Below are positions 28,359-38,700 of a DNA stretch of 64,000 nt, piece by piece. Location: assembly GCF_000192435.1 (NCBI RefSeq), contig NZ_AEUD01000001.1:372001-436000 (forward strand), read 5' to 3'. Position 1 is the first letter of the stretch. Every line of letters begins with the position of its first letter. A model generated the notes under the pieces. The model ran no database searches, was not told the origin of the DNA, and worked only from the letters and a program-made list of their open reading frames with translations. The stretch is from Gordonia neofelifaecis NRRL B-59395 (GTDB lineage Bacteria > Actinomycetota > Actinomycetes > Mycobacteriales > Mycobacteriaceae). The translations under genes were made by a program, and so were the position numbers.

Positions 28359-28403
28359 GCAATCGAGAAGGTGTGACCCGGACCCGAACGAGAGGTGGAC
28401 GAC

Positions 28404-29246
28404 ATGACCGACGGACCAGATACGACCGCCGTCCGGACCGCGCTGTGGCGTGGACTGCACGGGCTGATCGACGACCGGCCGCTCGTCGTCGACGACCCGC
28501 TCGGTGTCCTGATAGCGGGCGTCGACGACGACTGGCGGTCGCGCCCGGACATGGACCCGCAGCGGACGTCGACCAATCGAGCGTCGATCGTCGCGCGAGC
28601 CCGGGCGACCGAGGATCTGGTCGCCGGTTCGGGAGTGAGTCAGTACGTCGTGCTCGGTGCGGGGCTGGACACGTTCGCGCAGCGGCAGGCGGGTGCGGTG
28701 ACGGTCTTCGAGGTCGACGCCCCGGCGACGTCGGCATGGAAGAGCGCGCGACTCAGCGAACTCGGTCTGCGCACCGACTCGCTGCGGCTGGCGCCGGTGG
28801 ACTTCGAAGCGGGGCAGTCGTGGCTCGACGCGGTGGTGACGGCCGGTCTGGACCCGGATCTGCCGACGGTGGTGTCGATGCTCGGCGTGACGATGTATCT
28901 GACGCGCGAAGCGATCTCGGAGACGCTGCGCGCGGCGGCGTCGCTCGCGCCCGGTTCGGTGACCGTGTTCAGTTACTCGCGGCCGATCGAGATGGCTCCC
29001 GCGGAGATTCAGCCGATCCTGCACGTGGCGGCGGAAGGAGCACGGGCGTCCGGGCATCCATGGCTGAGTCTGCTGGCACCGGCGGAGGCGGTGACGCTGG
29101 CGCGAGACGCGGGTTTCGTCGACGCGGAACTCGTGACGTCGACCGACCTGCACGACCGCTACTTCGCCGACCGTACGGACGGACTGAGCCCGGCGGGCGG
29201 CGAGGACCTCGTTATCGCGACGGTCGGGCCGCGCGGCGGCGCCTAG
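28404..29246 (+). CDS. PPM/LCM-family SAM-dependent methyltransferase
   Basis: 280 residues of the leucine-carboxyl-methyltransferase-like family that is greatly expanded in mycobacteria. Visible blocks are RASIVARARATEDLV, YVVLGAGLDTFA (SAM-binding loop), FEVDAPAT, and the later VSMLGVTMYLTREAI. ATG with upstream GAGAGG. The gene ends convergently with the alpha/beta hydrolase, and their stop codons share the four bases CTAG. The methyl acceptor is unknown. Confidence 0.88.
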   Translation: MTDGPDTTAVRTALWRGLHGLIDDRPLVVDDPLGVLIAGVDDDWRSRPDMDPQRTSTNRASIVARARATEDLVAGSGVSQYVVLGAGLDTFAQRQAGAVTVFEVDAPATSAWKSARLSELGLRTDSLRLAPVDFEAGQSWLDAVVTAGLDPDLPTVVSMLGVTMYLTREAISETLRAAASLAPGSVTVFSYSRPIEMAPAEIQPILHVAAEGARASGHPWLSLLAPAEAVTLARDAGFVDAELVTSTDLHDRYFADRTDGLSPAGGEDLVIATVGPRGGA

Positions 29247-30070
29247 TTCTCGATCCGGTCGAGGATGATGTCCGTCAGTTCGGCGGCGTTCTGCTCGGGG
29301 ATCCAATGGGTGGCGTCCTCGAGAATGCGGAGGCGGAAGTCGGCATCGACGTAGTCGCCGGCCAGTTCGGCTCCGCGGCGGGCGAGCGCGGTGTCGCCGG
29401 CGCCCCAGACGTGGGTGGTCGGAACGGTGATCCGTCGTCCGATCTTGCCGGGCTTGCCGAACGGGAGTGCGCGGTACCAGTTGAGTCCGCCGGTCAACGC
29501 ACCGGAGTCGATGATCCGCCGATGAGTGTCGGCGACCATCGCGTCGTCCATCCCGGTCTTGCGGAGCATGTCGTCGAAGACCTCGGGTTTGCGCGCGATC
29601 AGCAGTTCGGGCAGGGCGGGTGCCTGGAAGGCACCCATGTACCACGACCGCCGGAGTTGATCGCTCTCGCGCATGGACTTGAGGAAGGCCGCGGGATGGG
29701 GGACGGACACCGTGGTGAGGGTGGTGATGAGATCGGGACGGGTGGCGGCGAGCATCCAGGCCACCTGGGCGCCCCAGTCGTGCCCGACGAGGTGGACGTG
29801 CCCGGCGTCGGACTGGATGATCATCGATTCGACGTCGGCGACGAGCTCGGCGATCCGGTACTCGAACCGTCCGCGCGGTCGGGCGCCGGGGGAGTATCCG
29901 CGCTGGTCGGGGGCGATGGTCCGGTACCCGCGCTGATTCAGCAACTCGCTGACCTGGGCCCAGGAGTGCGAGGTCTGCGGAAAGCCGTGCAGCAGAACGA
30001 CGGTGCCGGCCTCGCCGGAGCCGGTGTCGGCGACGTCGAAGGTCAGGCCCGCACGTGAAAAGGTCTCCAT
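29243..30070 (-). CDS. Alpha/beta hydrolase (epoxide hydrolase-like)
   Basis: 275 residues. The oxyanion region reads LLHGFPQTSHSW, the nucleophile elbow GHDWGAQ holds an Asp nucleophile as in epoxide hydrolases and haloalkane dehalogenases, and a late His lies in LEDATHWIPEQ. The ATG follows GGGAG. The substrate is unknown. A 10-bp palindrome (ACATTAATGT) lies 29 bp upstream. Confidence 0.88.
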   Translation of the reverse strand: METFSRAGLTFDVADTGSGEAGTVVLLHGFPQTSHSWAQVSELLNQRGYRTIAPDQRGYSPGARPRGRFEYRIAELVADVESMIIQSDAGHVHLVGHDWGAQVAWMLAATRPDLITTLTTVSVPHPAAFLKSMRESDQLRRSWYMGAFQAPALPELLIARKPEVFDDMLRKTGMDDAMVADTHRRIIDSGALTGGLNWYRALPFGKPGKIGRRITVPTTHVWGAGDTALARRGAELAGDYVDADFRLRILEDATHWIPEQNAAELTDIILDRIEN

Positions 30071-30098
30071 GGTCGCTCCCGAAGGACAAGGCTCGCAG

Positions 30099-30108
30099 AC
30101 ATTAATGT
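30099..30108. promoter_or_regulatory. Palindrome in the divergent promoter region
   Basis: ACATTAATGT, a perfect 10-bp palindrome between the hydrolase and GlcD-type genes. It also contains a TAATGT-like -10 sequence on both strands. Confidence 0.35.
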
Positions 30109-30218
30109 GACGACGAGTTACGGAAAAACTCTCTTGCGCCGAACGCTATGTGCTGAACCCGTTCCGGTCAAGGGGACAACGCAGACGATCGACGGCCGAC
30201 CCTGCCTATCGTGGACCC

Positions 30219-31586
30219 ATGAGCGCACCAGACCTGACGTCGTTGATCGATTCGCTGCCGCCCGGGATGGTGATCACCGATCGCGACATCCTCGGCGCAT
30301 ACCGATTCGACCGCGCCAACGATCCGGACGCCGGGACGCCACTCGCCCTGGTCCGGCCGCTGACCACCGATCACGTGCAGACGGCGGTCCGCTGGTGCGC
30401 GTCGGCGGGGATCCCGATCGTCACGCGCGGCGCGGGCACCAGCCTGTCGGGTGGCTCGACCGCGGTCGACGGCGCGCTGATGATCTCGACCGAGAAGATG
30501 CGCCGGCTGACGATCGACACCGCGACCCGCACCGCGGTCAGCCAGCCCGGCATGCTCAACGCCGAGGTCAAGGCGGCGGCCGCCGACCGGGGACTCTGGT
30601 ATCCGCCGGACCCGTCGTCGTTCGAGATCTGCAGCATCGGCGGCAACGTCGCGACCAACGCCGGCGGCCTCTGTTGCGTCAAGTACGGCGTCACCACCGA
30701 CTACGTGCTGGGGCTGGAGGTGGTGCTCGCCGACGGTCGGGCACTGCGAATCGGCGGCAAGCAGCTCAAGGACTCCGCGGGACTGCCCCTGACGAAGCTG
30801 TTCGTCGGCAGCGAGGGCCTGCTCGGCATCGTCACCGAGGTGACCCTGCGACTGCTGCCGCCGCAGGCGCCCGCGTGCACGGTGGTCGGTTCGTTCCCGT
30901 CCGTCCGCGCGGCGAGTGAAGCCGTCCTGGCGGTGACCTCGCAGATCCGGCCCGCGATGCTCGAGTTCATGGACTCGGTCTCGATCAACGCGGTCGAGGA
31001 CATGCTCAAGATGGGCCTCGATCGCGATGCCGGCGCGCTGCTCGTCGCGCAGTCGGACGCACCCGGGCCCGCCGGTGAGGCGGAGGTCGCGCTCATTGAG
31101 CAGGCGTTCGCCAGTTGCGGTGCGGGCGAGGTGTTCTCGACGTCCGATCCGGTGGAGTCCGAAGCCTTCACCGCAGCGCGCCGGGCCGCGATTCCGGCGG
31201 TCGAGAAGATCGGCGCGCTGCTGCTCGAGGACGTCGGCGTTCCGCTGCCGTCGCTGCCGGACCTGATCGACGGCGTCGCCGCGATCGCCGCGGAGAACGA
31301 TGTGCTGATCTCCGTGATCGCCCACGCGGGCGACGGCAACACGCACCCGCTGATCGTGCACGACCCGACCGACGCCGACGAGACCGCCCGCGCCAATCGG
31401 GCGTTCGGACAGATCATGGATCTCGCGATCTCGTTGGGCGGCACCATCACCGGTGAGCACGGTGTCGGCAGACTCAAGAAGGGCTGGCTGCGCGACCAGG
31501 TCGGCGACGACGTCATGGATCTGATGTCTCTCATCAAGACCGCGGTGGACCCGCAGGGCCTGCTGAACCCGGGCGTGATGTTCTAG
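30219..31586 (+). CDS. GlcD-type FAD-linked oxidase (glycolate/D-lactate dehydrogenase family)
   Basis: 455 residues. An FAD_binding_4 domain in the first half has the phosphate-binding RGAGTSLSGGS, SIGGNVATNAGG and YGVTTDYVLGLEVV. The second half is the FAD-oxidase C domain with VIAHAGDGNTHPLI and GEHGVGRLKKGWL. Relatives oxidise D-2-hydroxy acids. The start is the ATG 6 nt after a TATCGT box, a leaderless pattern. It ends convergently with the SRPBCC gene, sharing a CTAG. Confidence 0.9.
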   Translation: MSAPDLTSLIDSLPPGMVITDRDILGAYRFDRANDPDAGTPLALVRPLTTDHVQTAVRWCASAGIPIVTRGAGTSLSGGSTAVDGALMISTEKMRRLTIDTATRTAVSQPGMLNAEVKAAAADRGLWYPPDPSSFEICSIGGNVATNAGGLCCVKYGVTTDYVLGLEVVLADGRALRIGGKQLKDSAGLPLTKLFVGSEGLLGIVTEVTLRLLPPQAPACTVVGSFPSVRAASEAVLAVTSQIRPAMLEFMDSVSINAVEDMLKMGLDRDAGALLVAQSDAPGPAGEAEVALIEQAFASCGAGEVFSTSDPVESEAFTAARRAAIPAVEKIGALLLEDVGVPLPSLPDLIDGVAAIAAENDVLISVIAHAGDGNTHPLIVHDPTDADETARANRAFGQIMDLAISLGGTITGEHGVGRLKKGWLRDQVGDDVMDLMSLIKTAVDPQGLLNPGVMF

Positions 31587-32023
31587 GAGGCGTCAGTCCG
31601 CCCCGTCTCTGTCTGCTCCGTGGCGAGGGCGGCGAGGCGGGGGAGTACGACGTCGCGCCAGCCGGGGCCCATGCGGGTGAAAGCGTCGTTCATGCGCTTG
31701 TCGTCGAGGTCGAAACCACTGTGTCGCAGGAAGAGTCGAGTGCCGGTGCCTTCGGCGGCGAGCAACCAGTCCAGGGTCCACGCCTCGGTGAAGGTGTAGA
31801 CGAACCTCGTCGGGCGGTCGACTTCGAGGACGCGGCACGGCTGCTCGCCGAATCCGGGCATGTCGAGGGTGAACTCATGCCCGACCACCGCGGCGACATC
31901 GCCGGGCGCCCACCACTGTGCGACCAGCTCGGGCTCGGTGAGCAGGCGCCAGACGGTCTCCGGCGGTGCGGCCACGAACTGGTCGACCTCGATGGTCGCG
32001 AATCCGGTGGTGTTCTCGGTCAT
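31583..32023 (-). CDS. SRPBCC/AHSA1-like domain protein
   Basis: 146 residues of the START/AHSA1 fold: FVAAPPETVWRLLTEPELVAQWW at the N-terminus, then beta strands and a C-terminal helix (GWRDVVLPRLAAL). Such proteins bind hydrophobic ligands. Its start overlaps the ArsR stop by four bases (ATGA); ArsR-SRPBCC pairs are common in actinobacteria and are usually autoregulated. Confidence 0.88.
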   Translation of the reverse strand: MTENTTGFATIEVDQFVAAPPETVWRLLTEPELVAQWWAPGDVAAVVGHEFTLDMPGFGEQPCRVLEVDRPTRFVYTFTEAWTLDWLLAAEGTGTRLFLRHSGFDLDDKRMNDAFTRMGPGWRDVVLPRLAALATEQTETGRTDAS

Positions 32024-32349
32024 GATTCGTCTCCTCTGTGGATGTCTTCGGCGAGCGTGGCGAGGGCCGACAGACGGCCTCGCCAGAACCGCTCGAACGG
32101 GTGCAGCCAGTCGTCCAACTCGGCCAGCGGCGCGGCCGTGAGCCGATAGATCCTGCGTCGGCCCTGTGGGTCGTCGGCCACCAGGCCGACGTCCCGCAGC
32201 AGCTTCAGATGTTCGGCGACGGCGGGGCGACTCAGGGTGAATCTGTCGCTGAGCTCGCCGGCGCTGAGTGGGCCCTCGGCGAGGATCTCGAGCAGTCGCC
32301 GTCGCACCGGATTAGCCAGTGCGAGGAAGACGTCGTCGGTGGTCGTCAC
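32020..32349 (-). CDS. ArsR-family winged-helix regulator
   Basis: 109 residues from a GTG placed 7 nt after a TATGTT -10 box (minus strand 32357-32362), so probably leaderless; ATG codons further upstream (32361, 32373) fall within the promoter and operator. The HTH reads LSAGELSDRFTLSRPAVAEHLKLL with a wing at RRRIYRL. There are no clear metal-binding Cys residues, so it is unlikely to be a metal sensor. It should repress itself and the coupled SRPBCC gene through the repeat at 32362-32381. Confidence 0.85.
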   Translation of the reverse strand: MTTTDDVFLALANPVRRRLLEILAEGPLSAGELSDRFTLSRPAVAEHLKLLRDVGLVADDPQGRRRIYRLTAAPLAELDDWLHPFERFWRGRLSALATLAEDIHRGDES

Positions 32350-32361
32350 GCCGGCCAACAT

Positions 32362-32381
32362 ATGTCGGAACATGCCGACAT
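32362..32381. promoter_or_regulatory. Likely ArsR operator
   Basis: Perfect inverted repeat ATGTCGG-AACATG-CCGACAT touching the TATGTT -10 box of the ArsR gene. Position and symmetry suit a dimeric autorepressor. Confidence 0.7.
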
Positions 32382-32631
32382 GTCAAGAATCTCCGACGCT
32401 TTCCGGGGCGGGTATCGACTCCATGAGTCGACTTACGATGAGTGCGCTCGACGGCGGTTCGTCAAGCCCGCGTGAACATGGCCACAGCCCCTGATTCGGG
32501 TGCGGAGAAAGTCCCGGTGACCGGGTAGTGTCCGTCTGTCTCGGTGGCCATCGGAGCGATCGCCACCCGCTTCTGCGGCCCTGCCCCGGGGTCGAGTGAC
32601 GTGTGCGAAAAGGTGTGGTGAGAGAGCTCGA

Positions 32632-35600
32632 ATGACCGCTTCGGTGACTGATCGTGCGACAGGATTCGAGACCGAGCTTCGGAACTCCTTCACCCCGAAC
32701 GGGCTGCTGCTGGAGGTGAACCCGCACCCGCGCCAGTATCACTGCGCGCGGGAGCAGATCGGTGCCCTCATGGGCGAGATCCCGGCCGGCGCGTACATCG
32801 CTCTGCTCATGCGATTCCCGGCCCTCACCATCACCGGACTCGTCGGCCACGCGGCGCTGCAGACCGATCCGCGCGCCGACTTCTGGACCGGATTCTGGGA
32901 CGCCGTCGGTCGTGACCGCGATCAGGGTTTCGAGACCGTCGTCGGCCAGTTGCTCGGCGACATGCTCCGCGAGTGCGGGTTGCGCGACGCGGAAGCACTC
33001 CGCGAGAAGTCCGTCGCCCCGCTCCTGCGACTGCATGCGGGTCCGAGCGTCGCATCGGTCGAGTCGCTGGTCGGCGTCATCGAGGAGCACATCGCACAGG
33101 GCCACGAGCCGACCGGAACCGCGGTCCTGGAACGGATCACCGAACGCGGCTACGAGCATCGGCGCAAGGCGCTGCCCGCCGACTACCGCATGCTGCTGGC
33201 GCACGCGCCGGCGGTCGCCACCGGCCTGATCAGCCGGATCGTCGAACTGCTCGTCGGGACGGTCGCCCACCCGGACACGTGGACTCTCGATGCCCTCACG
33301 CCGGCGACCGCGGACCTGCCGCAGACGATTCTGCAGGCGGTGGTGGGACGACTGCGGCGCGAGCCGTTCCTCGACGACGACGACGCAGCGCGAACCCTGT
33401 GCGTCACCCGCTATCCGGAACTGCGTTTCGACGAGACCGACGGCGAGATCCGGATCGTGGTCCCGGCGAGCGACGAGGCCACCTCCTGGCGCGTCTGGAC
33501 CGGCGACGCACCCGAGCAGTCGACGGTGCCCGCCGGCGAGGCGATGGCCCTGCCGATCGGCGTCGCCGTCCGCGAGAGCATGCTGATCAATCTCGACACC
33601 GGTGTCCGGCGCACCGTTCCGGTGTTCGATCCCGTCGACCCGATCGTCGTCTTCGGGGCCGACGGACGCACCGTCTCGCGGTTCGAGAGCCTGCCCGCGG
33701 GTGAGGTACTGGCCTTGGTGCCGCGCGACGCCGATCTGGTGTCGGGCACGCGCAGGAAGATCACGGTCACCGATAAGCGGACCGCGCCGTGGGACGGCTG
33801 GGAACTGCGCACCCTCGACCTCGCCGGACACGCGGAGCTGACCGTGAAACGCGACGGCCGCGCCGGTCGCACCCGTCGAATCCTGCCGGTGGAGTCGCCG
33901 AACTACGCTCTGCCGCAATCGATCACCGGCGTGACCACCCGGTCCGGAGACCCGGTGTACGGAGAGCGGCCGCTGGTGGACCTCCCCGCTCACGAGGGCG
34001 AGGACACGAAGGAGTGGCGCGTACGCGTGCGCCGGGCCGGTGAGCTCGACTGGCTGGTCGACTACCCGTGGGCCTCAGCCGACTACGTCAGTTCCGCCGA
34101 TCCCTTCGACGGCCTGGACGAGCCGCTCGTCGGTCGATTCGAGATCGCGGCGAGCGACTCCTATGGTCTGGACCTGCGCTTGACGGCGGTCATCGCCGAA
34201 GGATTGGACGCGGCGCACGATCCCGCGCTCCGCCTGCCGGAATCGGCCGGATTGGCAGAGTCCGTCACCGAACTGCTCGTGGAGTCGGACCTGAAGATCG
34301 ACGAGGCCGAACTCGCGTTCGGGGCGTCGGACGTGGAACGCCGGAGCGTGGTGCGCAGTGACGAGGCCGAGCTGGAACTGGTGGTCCGACCACCGCATGC
34401 CGAGATCCGGTTCGAACACCCCGGGCACCCGGTGGGCTGGCAGACGACGCTCCCGACGATCAGTGTCGACGAGGCGGGTGCGGGACGGCTCACGGTCCGC
34501 GTGCCCGGTGCGCTGGACGTCTCGTTCGCGCTGCTCGACGGCGACGGCGACATCGTGCGCGAGTGGGAGGCCGAGGGTCGGGCCGGCACCGAGTTCACGA
34601 TCGCGGCGAAGTCGGTCACGGACGCGGCGAAGCGACTGCTGCGCGGCACGCTGGTCGCGCTGATCGAGGATGAACACAGCGACACCGAGGAGTCGGAGGT
34701 CGCGGCGGTCGTGCGATCGGCGGCGACGACCCCGATCGCCGACGAGATCGGCGGCGACGTCGACGACGTGCTGACCGCCGAATGGCTGCGGCTCGACACG
34801 GTGCAGGCGGAGGAAGTCGAGGCTCCGGCGCCGGAGAACGCCCCGATCGACGAGGTGGCGATCGCGCCGGCTGATGCACTCCTCACCGCCGACCCGACGG
34901 CGTCCCTGGTCGCGCTCGGCGACAGTCCGGTGGCGCCGTCGCGCATCCCCGCACTGCTCATTCGCGCGGGGCTCGCGGAGAGCGTGTTCACCGTCCCCGA
35001 GGGGTATGTCGGCGCGCATCCGAATCCGTACGTGAGCTGTCTGCTCGCGACCACCGCGATCGTCGATCCGGCGAGTCCTCGTCGCGACGACCTGCAGGCG
35101 TACCTGACCACCCGCGGCGGCGACGACCTGCTTCGGGTGATCGCCACCGGCCGGATGGAGGATCCGCGGACCGGCGTCTTCGACCGCAACGTCCTGGCCG
35201 TCGACGCGATGGGCCGCTCGCAGGTCGAGACGCTGTTCGAGCGATTCCGCATCGTGCCGGGTCCGCTGGTGGATCTCGACATGCGCACCGCGGCGACCAT
35301 CGAGGCATTCCACCGGCGATCGGAGTGGATGACCGATCCGGTGAGCCTGGAGGCCCCGCGGTACGTCAACAAGACGCTCCGCGACGTGCGGCGGGCGTCG
35401 CCGGAACTGTACGACCTGATCGCGGCGCGCAACGAGGCGCTGGACGGCGTCGACACCATCAGCAATCCCTGGATGCTGCTGTCGATGCAGTCGCTGGCCT
35501 TCGCCGCCATCGGGCGGCTGCAGGCCTTCGGACGGCTGAAGCATCCGGTGCTGACCGACGAGGGTCGCGCGATGTGGGCCAAGCTGGCCGACTACTGCCC

Positions 35601-35685
35601 GGCGATGGTCGCAGCGGATCTGTTGATCGCCAATGCCGTCGTGGTTCGCGCCGACGCGCTCGACAAGGTCCGCGCCGCGAAATGA
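32632..35685 (+). CDS. Large protein of unknown function (1017 residues)
   Basis: I do not recognise this protein. The ATG chosen begins MTASVTD; a longer frame starts 12 codons earlier. The first 230 residues look helical (YIALLMRFPALTITG, DFWTGFWDAV), the middle 230-720 is rich in beta strands and acidic residues with several repeated Ig-like or sandwich-like stretches, then an acidic low-complexity linker (about 690-770), and a helical C-terminal domain from about 780 (PNPYVSCLLATTAI, GVFDRNVLAVDAMGRSQVETL). No signal peptide, P-loop or nuclease motif is seen. It stands 49 bp upstream of the BTAD regulator on the same strand. Confidence 0.7.
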   Translation: MTASVTDRATGFETELRNSFTPNGLLLEVNPHPRQYHCAREQIGALMGEIPAGAYIALLMRFPALTITGLVGHAALQTDPRADFWTGFWDAVGRDRDQGFETVVGQLLGDMLRECGLRDAEALREKSVAPLLRLHAGPSVASVESLVGVIEEHIAQGHEPTGTAVLERITERGYEHRRKALPADYRMLLAHAPAVATGLISRIVELLVGTVAHPDTWTLDALTPATADLPQTILQAVVGRLRREPFLDDDDAARTLCVTRYPELRFDETDGEIRIVVPASDEATSWRVWTGDAPEQSTVPAGEAMALPIGVAVRESMLINLDTGVRRTVPVFDPVDPIVVFGADGRTVSRFESLPAGEVLALVPRDADLVSGTRRKITVTDKRTAPWDGWELRTLDLAGHAELTVKRDGRAGRTRRILPVESPNYALPQSITGVTTRSGDPVYGERPLVDLPAHEGEDTKEWRVRVRRAGELDWLVDYPWASADYVSSADPFDGLDEPLVGRFEIAASDSYGLDLRLTAVIAEGLDAAHDPALRLPESAGLAESVTELLVESDLKIDEAELAFGASDVERRSVVRSDEAELELVVRPPHAEIRFEHPGHPVGWQTTLPTISVDEAGAGRLTVRVPGALDVSFALLDGDGDIVREWEAEGRAGTEFTIAAKSVTDAAKRLLRGTLVALIEDEHSDTEESEVAAVVRSAATTPIADEIGGDVDDVLTAEWLRLDTVQAEEVEAPAPENAPIDEVAIAPADALLTADPTASLVALGDSPVAPSRIPALLIRAGLAESVFTVPEGYVGAHPNPYVSCLLATTAIVDPASPRRDDLQAYLTTRGGDDLLRVIATGRMEDPRTGVFDRNVLAVDAMGRSQVETLFERFRIVPGPLVDLDMRTAATIEAFHRRSEWMTDPVSLEAPRYVNKTLRDVRRASPELYDLIAARNEALDGVDTISNPWMLLSMQSLAFAAIGRLQAFGRLKHPVLTDEGRAMWAKLADYCPAMVAADLLIANAVVVRADALDKVRAAK

Positions 35686-35734
35686 CCTGCTGACTCGGGT
35701 GATTCGGTCGGTGCCGACTGGGTACGCTGACCGG

Positions 35735-38700
35735 GTGCCCGACGAAGACTCACCTGCGGACCGGGAGACCGTCATCGGTCTGCTCGGCCCGGTGACCGTC
35801 GACGGTCGCGAAGTGCCGGGAGTGCGGGCGAAGCGTTTGCTGGCGGCGCTCGCGCTGGCCGACGGGCGATCGTTGTCGGCGGCGCGACTGATCGACGACG
35901 TGTGGGGCGACGACCCGCCGAAGTCACCCAACGCGGCCCTTCACACGCAGGTGTCCAGGCTGCGGGGCCTGCTGCCCGGCGCGGCGCTCCACGGCGCCGA
36001 CGGTCACTACCGGTTGAGCGGAACGGTGACCGACCTGGAGACGGCACGACGACTGCTCGGCGAAGGCGAGGTGTCTGCAGCGCGCGGACTCTGGCGCGGA
36101 GTGCCGGGCGATGACCTTGGCGGTGCAGACCTCGGGCGGGAGTTGGCCGATCGGGCGGCGGCGTTGCAGGCACGAATCGACGAGGCCGCGGCGAACGTCG
36201 CGGTCGAGTCCGGCGACTTCGTCGTCGCCGAAGAGATCGGCCGCCGCAGGCTCGCCGCGGATCCGCTCGACGAGCCCGCCGGTCTGCTCCTGATGCGGGC
36301 GCTGGCCGGTCAGGGGCGCCGGGGTGAGGCGCTGGCGGTCTTCGCGCGGTTGCGTCGGGTGTTGTCGGCCGAACTCGGGGCGGAGCCCGGTGCCGAGACG
36401 ATCGCGCTCAACACCGAACTCCTGAGCAGGGACACCTCCCCGCCGTCGACGCGTCGACCGCCGACACCGGTCTCGGGCCTGCGCGATCCCGGCAACGAGC
36501 TCATCGGCCGAGCGGCCGATCTCGCCGCGATCGTCGCCGCTGTCGGCGACCACCGGGTGGTAACCGTGCAGGGGCCCGGCGGCGTGGGCAAGACTCGGAT
36601 GGCGAACGCGGTCGGGCGGGCGCTGGCCGACGCCGGCAGTGCCGTGTACTTCGTGCCGCTGGCCGCCGTCCGCAGCGGTGACGACCTCGTCGTGGCAGTC
36701 GCGGCGGCCCTGGGCGTCGGCGAGTCGGAGCTCACCAGTACCGGACGTCCACGGGTGACGTCGGGGCGTCTCGCCGACCGGCTCGCGGACGCGTTGCGTG
36801 GCCGTGAGACGGTGCTGATCCTGGACAACTGCGAGCAGGTGATCGACGCCTGCGCAGCCCTGGTGGATTCGCTGGTCGCCGCGGAGTCGGGGCTGGCCGT
36901 GCTGACCACGAGTCGGTCGCCGCTGCTGATCCCGGCCGAGCAGGTCTACCGACTGCCGGTCCTCGGCGTGACCGGAGATCAGTCTGCGGCCGTCGAACTG
37001 TTCATGCAGCGCGCGCGGGCGGTCCGACCCGATGCCGACCTTGCGCCGACCGCGGTCCGCGAGCTGTGCGAGCGCCTCGACGGACTGCCGCTCGCGATCG
37101 AGCTGGCCGCCGCCTGTGTTCGAACCATGAGCGTCGACGACATCGGCGCCCGAATCGCCGAACGGTTCGAGCTGCTGCGGTCGTCGGATCGGACGGCGCC
37201 GGATCGGCATCGAACCCTGTACGCGGTGATCGACTGGAGCTGGGAGCTGCTCGACGCGCGCGCTCGCTCCGCCCTCGCACGGCTGTGTCTGTTCCCCGGG
37301 GGCTTCTCATCGGAGGCCGCTGCGCACGTCGTCGGTCTCACCGGTTTCCCGCTCGATGATGTGCTCGGGGCGCTGGCCGACCAGTCACTGGTGCAGGTGG
37401 AGGACTCGGGCGGCCGCGTCCGCTACCGGATGCTCGAGATGGTCCGGGAGTTCGGTGAGCAGCGGTTGGCCGACTCCGCGCAGACCGAATCGGTGGTCGC
37501 CGCGATGCAGGAGTGGGCTCGCGACTTGTGCCTGCAGGTGCGGCGACGCTATGACACCGAAGCCGACCGCACCCTCGTGGTCGACGTGGAACGTGAGGCC
37601 GAGAACCTGGGGTGGGTGCTGCGCCGGTCGGTGGATCAGGGGCCGACGGCGTGGCCGACGATCATCGCCGTCTTCCCGGTCCTGAGTGCGTTCTGGTCCA
37701 GCCGCGGTCTGCATCCCGAAGTCCAGTCATGGGGCGACCGCGTCATCACCGCGCTGCCCGCTCCGCCCGCCGACCTCGGCGACACCGAACGGGAAGCCTG
37801 GCAGCTCTCACTCATCGCCGGGGCACTGCACTTCGTTCCCCGGAACGTGCCGCGATCGTCTGCGCGGGCGCGCATCGCGCTGCGGCGATTGCGGCGTCCG
37901 GACCGGACGTTCGCCGATCCTGCGGAGTTCTTATCGGCCCTGTTGCTCTGCCGCGACATGAACCAGGTCTACCGGCTGATCGTCCGGGGATCGCAGCGCG
38001 GACGACCGACGGAAGTCCGCGGCGTCGCCCTCGCATTGCGCCTGAACATGAAGGAGAACGGCGGCGATCTGGCCGGCGCCCTCCGAGTGAGTCGCCAGAT
38101 CGCGGAACTGCCGTCCAGGCCCGACTCGTTCGTGTCGGCGATGGCCGACATGGGCACCGCGAGTCTCTACAGCCAGCAGGGCCGCTGGCGCGAGGGGCTG
38201 GCGCTGTACGAGGCCAGCCTCGCGCGATTCCGGGCGCTCGGCGCCGACGACGACGCGCTGCAGGTCGGCGGTTACATCGCCGCGGCACTGCTGCAGCTGG
38301 GCGACTTCGACGGGGCGCGCCGCCGGATCGATGCCATCCGGCGCGGCTGGCATCTCGGTGATCCGACGCCGCAGGGGGATCCGGAGGGGATCTCGGTGAT
38401 GATGTTGGTCGATGCCGAATACTGCAGGCTGACCGGTTCGGGTTCGGCGGACGCCTACACGCAGGCCGGTGACGTGCTGTTGGCCAGGCACCCGCTGGCC
38501 ACTCGAGATCCGAGCTCGGTGATGACGCTGACGACCGTCGCCGCTGCGCTGACGTTGCTTGGAGAGCACGACCTCGCCGGCCGGTACGTGCGGCCGGTGA
38601 TCGACTCGGTGCGAACGGCGGCCGACGATCTGGGCTGGTTCGACCTGCCGCAGACCGGGAACCTGGCACTGGTCAGCGGCGTCCTGAGATGCGCGGCGGA

